Positions 1 to 5,813 of a stretch of DNA of 15,848 nt are shown one piece after another (the stretch's first letter is position 1; every line of letters begins with the position of its first letter). The translations under genes were made by a program, and so were the position numbers. The stretch covers positions 1 through 15,848 of the forward strand of contig JAHKLV010000043.1 of assembly GCA_020854925.1 (NCBI GenBank). The letters run 5' to 3'. This DNA comes from Candidatus Methanofastidiosia archaeon. GTDB lineage: Archaea > Methanobacteriota_B > Thermococci > Methanofastidiosales > NM3. The notes under the pieces are model-generated. The model saw only the letters and a program-made list of their open reading frames with translations. It was not told the DNA's origin and ran no database searches.

Positions 1-1297
1 CGTTCCTGTTGTCCTGCCAGGCGGCAAAGGTGCGACCATCCTGTGTTTCGCCCAGTGCTGGTGCATACTGGTCAGCTAGGTTGTTTGATACCGAGAACGT
101 GAGGTCCCCTTCTACCACCGGCGGATTGGCCAGGTCCTGTGTGTAGAGGACGAGGGCGGTAAGGACGAATCCGAGAAGGAAGATGGTGATAATCCTCTTT
201 CTCGTGATGGGAACGCGGCTTGAGTGCCGCACGCTGTCCACTAGCTTTGACTTCTGCAGGAATGCCACGCCGATGCCGATAATGGCCAAAAAGCCCACAA
301 TTAGGATGGAAAAGACCATCTCATTTCTCGTTATCTCATTTTGCGTGTAGGCGGTGTACTGGTACACCGTGGCAAAGGCTGAGCATGCGAAGATGAAGAT
401 GGCAAGGTGATTCCACAGATACTGCGGCCCCCTCAGGTAGGCGCTGATGACGTTTCCCCCGAGGGCGGCGATGATGCCGACGTACAACCACGGAAACGAA
501 CCGTCGAAGAAGACGGTGAAGACATAGCGCACCGATTCCCAGTTCACATAGGGCACCATGCTCCATTGGATGTTCTGGAATCCCCTGTTGGCACCGTAAA
601 TGGCGATGCCGAGAGCTATGGTGTATGCAATGGCCTTGACCCTGCGGGGTGAGAACTGCTCCTTGAAGTAGTCGTCGAGGCCAAATCCCTTCATGAAGAG
701 ATACAGGCCCGCGAAGGAGAAGATGGCAAACCACCCATACCGGGTGTACTCGGGGAAGAGGTACGTCATGGCATAGATAAAAATGATGATGCCGGGAAGG
801 CCGACCAGGATGCCTGACACCTTCCGGTCGTCGAGAAGCTTCTTTATGTAGCGGTGAAGGATGAAGTACGTGTCCTCGAGGCTTTCACTCTGCTGGACGG
901 TGACACGTTCGATGGAGACCAGCGACATCCGGGACTGGATGACGGGAAGGACGTTTTCGTCCTCCTTGCCGTCTGATACAAGGATGACGTCATGGGTGTC
1001 GTAGGCTTTCACAATGGCATCAAGCTGTTCAGATATAATCAGGTCCGACTTCACACCCACCGATTTATCGCCGGTCACACACGCGACACGGACATCCCGC
1101 CCTTCCTCATGGAGCTGACGATAGAGCTTGATGCAATGGAACAGAACGTTTGTATCGGACTCGGTGGGGTCTGCGATGCCGAGGTTCATGGCAGCGTCGG
1201 CTAGTGCCTCCGGGCCAAGGAGGGGCCCCCCGATGCCAGTTTTTTCCCCAATGTCGTTATCCCTATCGACACCGAGAATGAGGATCCGTTTGTCCAC
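1..1297 (-). CDS. DUF373 family integral membrane protein with C-terminal propeller-like extension (3' end cut by window)
   Basis: The minus-strand frame is open from a GTG start at 1297 to the left edge, giving 432 codons and no stop. I recognise the archaeal DUF373 (COG2237) family, whose function is unknown. The soluble N-terminal part opens with ILILGVDRDNDIGEKTGI (residues 5-22), followed by GDKSVGVKSD (76-85) and VILVSDGKED (104-113). About six membrane segments follow between residues 160 and 350. A further helix at 368-385 is preceded by a basic stretch, RVPITRKR. The remaining 47 residues look extracytoplasmic and contain DQYAPALG and AAWQDNRN (409-432), which resemble the repeat of archaeal surface beta-propellers (DNRNGN-type). 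As I recall, DUF373 proteins normally stop near 380 residues, so this tail is unusual. The GTG is chosen because GGTGAT lies six bases upstream (1304-1309). Family confidence is high; the propeller reading is an inference from about 30 residues. Confidence 0.9.
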   Translation of the reverse strand, partial: MDKRILILGVDRDNDIGEKTGIGGPLLGPEALADAAMNLGIADPTESDTNVLFHCIKLYRQLHEEGRDVRVACVTGDKSVGVKSDLIISEQLDAIVKAYDTHDVILVSDGKEDENVLPVIQSRMSLVSIERVTVQQSESLEDTYFILHRYIKKLLDDRKVSGILVGLPGIIIFIYAMTYLFPEYTRYGWFAIFSFAGLYLFMKGFGLDDYFKEQFSPRRVKAIAYTIALGIAIYGANRGFQNIQWSMVPYVNWESVRYVFTVFFDGSFPWLYVGIIAALGGNVISAYLRGPQYLWNHLAIFIFACSAFATVYQYTAYTQNEITRNEMVFSILIVGFLAIIGIGVAFLQKSKLVDSVRHSSRVPITRKRIITIFLLGFVLTALVLYTQDLANPPVVEGDLTFSVSNNLADQYAPALGETQDGRTFAAWQDNRN

Positions 1298-1344
1298 GTG
1301 AACATCACCCTGTCGCGTACGATAAGACCCTATTCAGAATGCTC

Positions 1345-1353
1345 TATATAAAG
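1345..1353 (-). promoter_or_regulatory. TATA box of the DUF373 gene
   Basis: The minus strand reads CTTTATATA, preceded by a purine-rich GAGAAA that could be a BRE. Transcription would start about 26 bp downstream, near 1323, leaving a leader of roughly 25 nt that contains the GGTGAT ribosome-binding site. Confidence 0.6.
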
Positions 1354-1387
1354 TTTCTCTAGATGGGGCCCTAAACGTGATATGGGG

Positions 1388-1430
1388 TCAAAAAAAGGCA
1401 AAAATACAAAGATAAAAAGAGGAAAAAAGA
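1388..1430 (-). terminator. Oligo-T terminator after the coiled-coil gene
   Basis: Immediately after the TAA stop, the minus strand carries four T-runs of five to seven bases (TTTTTT, TTTTT, TTTTT, TTTTTTT) separated by short spacers, with no hairpin. Serial T-runs are the usual archaeal intrinsic terminator. This one separates the coiled-coil gene from the DUF373 promoter. Confidence 0.6.
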
Positions 1431-2321
1431 TTAGAGGAAGTTGGATTCCTGAAGAATCTTGAACTCCTCTGTGGACAACTTCTCACCACGGATAAACCGG
1501 TCGTAGAGATCCTTGGCCTGATCGTTTATCTGGTCCATGATCTTCTTGGTTTCCTTTTCCTTTTCCTTAATCCGCTTGGCCTTGGTCTCGGCCTTTTTCT
1601 CCGTAATCTTGCCCCGGTGCTTGTTCATCTGGTCGCGTGTCTCACGCATCTGGGCATAGATACTGTTTAGCTGGGACTTCTTGGAAAGGAATTCCTGGTG
1701 TGCCTTGTCCGCGGTCTTCTTCGTCTCAGAAGCTCGTTGTGAAAAGTACGTCACACGCTCGTGGTACTTTGCTGATTCCTGGGAGAACTCAACGACTTTC
1801 TCATGCAACTGATCAATCTCTTTCCTCAGGGCGGTAATCTGGTCCCTGAGCGTCTTAATCTTATCCTTGATTTCCTTTGAGAATTTGGTCGTTTCAAGCT
1901 CTTTGCGAAGCGTGGTAATCTGAGTTATCAGCTTGTTTTCTTCTTTCAATGGGAGAACAGATGTTTCAAGCTTCCATTCCATCTCGTCTATGCGCTTTTG
2001 CAGCTGGAATGGGTTGGGAGAGGAAGAGTCTGAATTGCCGGTAAACTCCTTCTTGATGGCCTTCATTTCGTCCTTCAGAATGGAGAGTTCCTTCCGCTTT
2101 TCGTCACGGAGGGCTTTGTATTCGGATACCTTTTCATTCGCTGCGTCACGCTCCTCTTTTGCTTCCTTGAGCTGGCCGAGCAGTTCCTTGAAAAGTGTGT
2201 TGTTCTCATCTCTCTTCTTGATGTTATCATCAATTTCTATTTTGAATGCTTCGCACGTCTCTCTAAGCTCCTGATGTGATTTTTTTAGTGTTCCAAGCTC
2301 TTTAAATAAGTCGTCTTCCAA
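1431..2321 (-). CDS. Long coiled-coil protein (COG1340-like)
   Basis: The 296-residue product is almost entirely charged and helical (Lys/Glu/Arg-rich), with heptad-like spacing of Leu, Ile and Val from about residue 5 to 270. It has no signal peptide or membrane segment, so it should be cytoplasmic. It resembles the archaeal uncharacterised coiled-coil proteins of COG1340, which recall SMC arms but lack ATPase heads. The only break in the helix is a Ser/Pro-rich stretch around residues 96-104 (NSDSSSPNP), probably a hinge. The start is TTG at 2321, with GGGGGAGT four bases upstream; no ATG lies near the 5' end. Its own TATA box and oligo-T terminator suggest a single-gene unit. It is divergent from the TrkA-DHH gene. 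The molecular role is unknown, and low-complexity coiled coils make homology calls weak. Confidence 0.8.
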   Translation of the reverse strand: MEDDLFKELGTLKKSHQELRETCEAFKIEIDDNIKKRDENNTLFKELLGQLKEAKEERDAANEKVSEYKALRDEKRKELSILKDEMKAIKKEFTGNSDSSSPNPFQLQKRIDEMEWKLETSVLPLKEENKLITQITTLRKELETTKFSKEIKDKIKTLRDQITALRKEIDQLHEKVVEFSQESAKYHERVTYFSQRASETKKTADKAHQEFLSKKSQLNSIYAQMRETRDQMNKHRGKITEKKAETKAKRIKEKEKETKKIMDQINDQAKDLYDRFIRGEKLSTEEFKILQESNFL

Positions 2322-2361
2322 CGTTACTCCCCCATGAATTAGTCATACATTATACCATCCC

Positions 2362-2372
2362 TTTTTAAATTT
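2362..2372 (-). promoter_or_regulatory. TATA box of the coiled-coil gene
   Basis: The minus strand reads AAATTTAAAAA about 45 bp before the TTG start at 2321. It predicts transcription from about 2341 and a leader near 20 nt. An alternative A/T box (TATTTAAAG) lies further upstream at 2398-2406. Confidence 0.5.
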
Positions 2373-2379
2373 TACCTTT

Positions 2380-2417
2380 GTTCGGCGCTGCCAATTTCTT
2401 TAAATAGACCGCCGAAC
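2380..2417. promoter_or_regulatory. Inverted repeat between divergent promoters, candidate operator
   Basis: GTTCGGCG at 2380-2387 and CGCCGAAC at 2410-2417 are perfect 8-bp reverse complements. They are separated by 22 AT-rich bases containing a central TTTAAA. The half-site centres are 30 bp apart, close to three helical turns. The repeat lies between the TATA boxes of the coiled-coil gene (minus) and the TrkA-DHH gene (plus), so one regulator could control both. No regulator is identified. Confidence 0.45.
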
Positions 2418-2421
2418 GGTA

Positions 2422-2432
2422 ATTATTTATAA
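2422..2432 (+). promoter_or_regulatory. TATA box of the TrkA-DHH gene
   Basis: ATTATTTATAA on the plus strand predicts a transcript start near 2453. That is downstream of the possible TTG start at 2448 and about 12 nt before the ATG at 2466, which supports the ATG. A second A/T box at 2398-2406 could also serve. Confidence 0.55.
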
Positions 2433-2465
2433 TCTTTTCCATAATCCTTGCTAGGTGTTGGAGCC

Positions 2466-3881
2466 ATGTATCTTCTCTTAGGGTGCGGTATCGTGGGATT
2501 TGCCGTTGCAACAGGTATCCATGACAGGGGCGGCGACCTTGCCATCATAGAGCGGGATCCCAAACGGGTCAAGGATTTGAGCGAGAAGGGATTCTACGTT
2601 ATTGAGGGCGATTACCTCTCATCGTCGTCTCTGGTGAAAAAGACCATCTCCGAGGCGGATGTCATCATCATTGCCACGGCAAGCAGCGAGGACAACAAGC
2701 GCATCATAGCCCATGTCCGCTCCATCAACCCCTATGCCATCATACTGGCACGGGGATACAGTGTGACGGATGTCGATGCCATGAATGCGGCAGGGGCCGG
2801 TGTCGTCGTTATTCCCCAGGTCGCCGTTGCAGAGTCCCTGCTGCACCATCTCTCGAGGGTCGAGCGCGTCGAGCGTACGCGCCGCCTTTCCAGGGGGTTT
2901 AAGAAAGGTGAGCGCATAGGCATTATCGTTCATGACAATCCTGACCCCGACGCCATAGCCTCAGCCATGGCGCTTCGCCTCATTGCAGGCCATCACGGCA
3001 TGAGCGCCGACATCCTGTTCGGTGGCGAGGTGGGCCATCAGCAGAACAAGGTCTTTGTGAATCTTATCGGCGTGAATCTTGTGCATATAGACGAGTATAA
3101 CAAGTATCTTATCAGGGGCTATGACCGCTTGGCGCTTATCGACCTTTCGTCCGATGCCAACACGAGCATCCTGCCCAGCGACGTGATGCCCGATATCATT
3201 CTCGACCACCACCCAAAGACCGCGGACTATTCGCCGCTGGTCGAGGATATCCGCCCCTCCGTGGGGTCGGTTTCCTCCATGATGGTTCAGTATCTCATCG
3301 ATTACGGGTACGAGGTCGACAGTAAGCATGCAACCGCCCTCCTTTACGGCATCATGACCGACACGAACAACTTCCGCCGCAGGATATCGCGTGAGGATGT
3401 CGAGGCGGTGGCGTGGCTCCAGGGCAAGACGGACCAGGACATGCTCATGAAGATAGAGAATCCCACCATCTCCCCCGACGTGCTTGAGGTCATCGGAAAG
3501 GCGGTTCTTGGCAGGGATATTGTAAGTGGGTATGTGCTCTCCAATGTGGGGTACATCGCCAACAGGGACTCCCTTCCCCAGGCCGCAGACTTCCTGCTCA
3601 ATCTTGAAGGGGTCACAACCGTGGTCGTTTTCGGTGTGCTCAATGATGCGCTCTACGTGTCGGCGAGGACGCGCGACATCAAGATCAACCTTGGACAGAC
3701 TCTGGAAAAGGCGTTTGGATCCATCGGCTCTGCAGGAGGACATCTCTCCGCTGCGGGGGCACGCATCCCCTTGGGCATCTTTGGTATGATCGATGACAAG
3801 GAGATACTCAAGAATCTTGCAGGTGAGGCGGTAAAAAAGATGTTTCTCAAGGCAGTGGGTATCTATTCGACCGAGGGGTGA
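2466..3881 (+). CDS. TrkA-N / DHH / DHHA1 phosphoesterase
   Basis: The 471-residue protein has three parts. Residues 1-125 form a TrkA-N/RCK-type Rossmann domain with the nucleotide loop LGCGIVG (5-11) and an acidic strand end IIERD (27-31). Residues 150-330 form a DHH phosphoesterase domain with the metal motifs HDNPDPDA (156-163), LIDLSSD (224-230), LDHHP (246-250) and GIMTDT (295-300). Residues 380-440 form a DHHA1 domain with GSAGGH (421-426). All expected metal ligands are present. No membrane segment is seen. DHH/DHHA1 proteins of the NrnA/GdpP type cleave short oligonucleotides, pAp or c-di-AMP; a Rossmann domain suggests control by a bound nucleotide, but the substrate is unknown. The ATG at 2466 is preferred over TTG at 2448 because GGTG sits just upstream and the fold begins there. 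Its 3' end overlaps deoC by 19 bp. Confidence 0.88.
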   Translation: MYLLLGCGIVGFAVATGIHDRGGDLAIIERDPKRVKDLSEKGFYVIEGDYLSSSSLVKKTISEADVIIIATASSEDNKRIIAHVRSINPYAIILARGYSVTDVDAMNAAGAGVVVIPQVAVAESLLHHLSRVERVERTRRLSRGFKKGERIGIIVHDNPDPDAIASAMALRLIAGHHGMSADILFGGEVGHQQNKVFVNLIGVNLVHIDEYNKYLIRGYDRLALIDLSSDANTSILPSDVMPDIILDHHPKTADYSPLVEDIRPSVGSVSSMMVQYLIDYGYEVDSKHATALLYGIMTDTNNFRRRISREDVEAVAWLQGKTDQDMLMKIENPTISPDVLEVIGKAVLGRDIVSGYVLSNVGYIANRDSLPQAADFLLNLEGVTTVVVFGVLNDALYVSARTRDIKINLGQTLEKAFGSIGSAGGHLSAAGARIPLGIFGMIDDKEILKNLAGEAVKKMFLKAVGIYSTEG

Positions 3882-4549
3882 GCGCCCTCTCGTGATTCTG
3901 CCGCGAATCCCTTGAGAATCTGTATGCTTTTTGAAGCTCCAATGCGGGAGGCCCCGGCGGCAATGAGCCGCTCGGTCTGCTCCCACGAGGCGATGCCGCC
4001 CGCGGCCTTTACGCCCATGCCGTCACCCACTATCCTTCGCATGAGGCGCACATCGTCCTCGGTGGCGCCGTACGGTCCGAATCCCGTGGATGTCTTTACA
4101 CAGGATGCGCCGGCGCGCTTGGCCAGCTCACAGGCCATCACCTTTTCCTCGGGAAGGAGGTAACACGTCTCGATGATGGCCTTGACCGGCACACCAAGTG
4201 AGGCGATGGCGGCAATTTCACCCTCAACTTCGCCGAATCGCTGGGATTTTAGGGCGCCGATGTTGATGACCATGTCCACTTCGGATGCGCCGTCGTCTAT
4301 GGCGCAGGATGCCTCCTGCATCTTGACGTTCTGTACGGACTGCCCAAGGGGGAATCCTACGACGCATACAACGCCGATGCCCGTCCCTGCCTCCTCTCGT
4401 GCCAGGGATACCCAGTACGGATTAACACAAACGGCACCAAATCCGTAGTCCCTGGCCTCCCCGACTAGGCGGCGTATGTCGTCGGCCGTCGCATGCGGAC
4501 GCAGGAGGGTGTGGTCTATCATGCCTGCGAGTTCCTCTTTCCTCATCAT
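3863..4549 (-). CDS. deoC: Deoxyribose-phosphate aldolase
   Basis: DeoC cleaves 2-deoxyribose-5-phosphate into acetaldehyde and glyceraldehyde-3-phosphate in the cytoplasm, in deoxynucleoside breakdown. The 228-residue length is typical. The Schiff-base lysine is K152 in VKTSTGFGPYGAT (151-163). The partner residues are D92 in EVDMVINIGA (90-99) and K181 in GVKAAGGI (179-186). The phosphate-binding end IGASKS (203-208) is present, and the N-terminal IDHTLL (11-16) is standard. There are two ATG codons in a row at 4549 and 4546; GAGGTAAGG lies just upstream. The 3' end overlaps the convergent TrkA-DHH gene. The divergent GAPDH gene uses the triose phosphate that DeoC releases, so shared control is plausible. 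Confidence 0.95.
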   Translation of the reverse strand: MMRKEELAGMIDHTLLRPHATADDIRRLVGEARDYGFGAVCVNPYWVSLAREEAGTGIGVVCVVGFPLGQSVQNVKMQEASCAIDDGASEVDMVINIGALKSQRFGEVEGEIAAIASLGVPVKAIIETCYLLPEEKVMACELAKRAGASCVKTSTGFGPYGATEDDVRLMRRIVGDGMGVKAAGGIASWEQTERLIAAGASRIGASKSIQILKGFAAESREGAHPSVE

Positions 4550-4568
4550 CCTTACCTCTTCGCACCCG

Positions 4569-4579
4569 TTAATATAGTT
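4569..4579 (-). promoter_or_regulatory. TATA box of deoC
   Basis: The minus strand reads AACTATATTAA, centred about 25 bp before the ATG at 4549. The transcript would therefore begin at or very near the start codon, that is leaderless or nearly so, despite a GAGGTAAGG stretch in the DNA. Confidence 0.5.
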
Positions 4580-4613
4580 TTTTGAAGTGCTCTGGCGGGC
4601 GCATGCCCATAAA

Positions 4614-4622
4614 CCTTTTAAA
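4614..4622 (+). promoter_or_regulatory. TATA box of the GAPDH gene
   Basis: CCTTTTAAAT on the plus strand lies about 36 bp before the ATG at 4654 and predicts a start near 4644. GGTGGT at 4642-4647 is the likely ribosome-binding site. Between this box and that of deoC is the short symmetric element GGGC-GCAT-GCCC (4597-4608). Confidence 0.5.
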
Positions 4623-4653
4623 TCACCTGAGAAATGTGAAGTGGTGGTATTTT

Positions 4654-5679
4654 ATGACCATAAAAGTAGGTATTGTCGGTTACGGCACGATCGGAAGACG
4701 CGTTGCCGACGGTGTTGCATCTTCTTCTGGCATGGATATTATCGGCGTATCGGGGCGTTCGTACGGCCGAAAGATGGACCTGGCCCGCATGCGGGGCTTT
4801 CCCGTTTTCGTCCCCTCCAGCTCAGCCCATGAGTTTTCCGAACGGGGCTTTGACGTGGGGGGGTCCTTGGAGGACCTGTGCAGTGAGGCCGACATCATCG
4901 TCGATGCCACACCGGGGAAGGTTGCGGCCGAGAACATGCCGCTCTACCGTGCCGCTGGCGCAAAGGTCATCGTCCAGGGGGGCGAAAAGCATGAGCTTAC
5001 CGGGCTTTCCTTCTCATCACTTGCGAATTATGAGGCGGCGGTAGGCAAGGACGTGTGTCGTGTCGTGTCCTGCAACACGACAGGTCTTTCACGTCTCATA
5101 TCGACGCTTGACCGCGCTTATGGTGTCGAGCGCGTCTTCGTGTCCCTCATACGCCGCGCTGCAGACCCGAAAGAGTCAAAAAAGGGCCCTATTAACGCCG
5201 TTAAGCCGGTAATGGGCGTCTCACACCATGGTCCCGACGTGAAGACCGTGATGCCCCATATCGACATCTATTCCATGGCTGTCGCCATTCCACACACCTT
5301 GTCCCACGTCCACACCCTCAAGGTGACGCTCCGCTCGCCGGCAGACAGGGACGCCCTTGTGGACCTGCTCCGCTCAACGCCGCGCATACTCGTGGAGAAG
5401 GGGGGAGAAGGATTTTTTGACACAGCACAGATTGCAGAGTACTATCGTGACTTCCGCCTGCGCTACGATATGCCGGAGCTTTTCATCTGGGATGAACCGC
5501 TCGACGTGGTGGGTTCCGATGTCTATATCATGGCTGATGTGCATCAGGAGTCCATCGTCGTCCCAGAAAACGTCGATTGCATCAAGGCGATGTGTGGCAT
5601 GGAGTCCGATAAGATGCGGGCGATACATGGCACCGACAAGGCGCTTGGTATCGCCAAGTCCGACTCGTGCTATCTCTGA
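4654..5679 (+). CDS. gap: Archaeal glyceraldehyde-3-phosphate dehydrogenase (phosphorylating, type II)
   Basis: The enzyme oxidises glyceraldehyde-3-phosphate with NAD(P) and phosphate, or works in reverse in gluconeogenesis. Its 341 residues match the archaeal family. The N-terminal Rossmann motif is KVGIVGYGTIGRRVADG (4-20). The catalytic cysteine is C140 in VSCNTTGL (138-145), and the archaeal HHGPD motif with the active-site histidine lies at 191-195. ATPGKVAAEN (85-94) is also family-typical. The ATG at 4654 is used rather than the upstream in-frame TTG at 4582, because GGTGGT precedes it by six bases and the Rossmann strand starts right there. It has its own promoter and a hairpin terminator, so it is probably monocistronic. 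It is divergent from deoC. Identity is secure; NAD versus NADP preference cannot be read with confidence. Confidence 0.96.
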   Translation: MTIKVGIVGYGTIGRRVADGVASSSGMDIIGVSGRSYGRKMDLARMRGFPVFVPSSSAHEFSERGFDVGGSLEDLCSEADIIVDATPGKVAAENMPLYRAAGAKVIVQGGEKHELTGLSFSSLANYEAAVGKDVCRVVSCNTTGLSRLISTLDRAYGVERVFVSLIRRAADPKESKKGPINAVKPVMGVSHHGPDVKTVMPHIDIYSMAVAIPHTLSHVHTLKVTLRSPADRDALVDLLRSTPRILVEKGGEGFFDTAQIAEYYRDFRLRYDMPELFIWDEPLDVVGSDVYIMADVHQESIVVPENVDCIKAMCGMESDKMRAIHGTDKALGIAKSDSCYL

Positions 5680-5695
5680 ATGTGTGAGCACATAC

Positions 5696-5720
5696 GGGGG
5701 AACGCTCTTCCCCCTCTTTT
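5696..5720 (+). terminator. Hairpin terminator after the GAPDH gene
   Basis: GGGGGAA (5696-5702) and TTCCCCC (5708-5714) form a 7-bp stem with a five-base loop, followed by TCTTTTCTT. It resembles a bacterial intrinsic terminator and lies 17 bp after the GAPDH stop. Confidence 0.6.
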
Positions 5721-5780
5721 CTTGCCTCTGTGCGGTGTCCCTGTACATGGGCCCCTTTCCCTTCTCTGAAGGCCCCCAAA

Positions 5781-5790
5781 ACATATATAT
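5781..5790 (+). promoter_or_regulatory. TATA box of the Lon-like protease gene
   Basis: ACATATATAT, centred near 5786, predicts transcription from about 5812, two bases before the ATG at 5814. The transcript is probably leaderless. The G-run before the ATG is not a convincing ribosome-binding site. Confidence 0.55.
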
Positions 5791-5813
5791 GCCCCCTTTT
5801 CGTAGGGGGGACG

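Noticed and set aside
336..1204. Separate small genes opposite or within the DUF373 region
   Set aside because: A single uninterrupted minus-strand frame from 1297 with DUF373 motifs and membrane segments explains the whole region.
2448..2465. TTG start adding six residues to the TrkA-DHH protein
   Set aside because: It lies upstream of the transcript start predicted from the TATA box, and the Rossmann strand begins at the ATG.
2961..3986. Long open frame (341 codons) on the minus strand opposite the TrkA-DHH gene
   Set aside because: The product has no recognisable motif and is rich in His, Arg and Gly. It is the shadow of a gene with complete DHH motifs on the plus strand.
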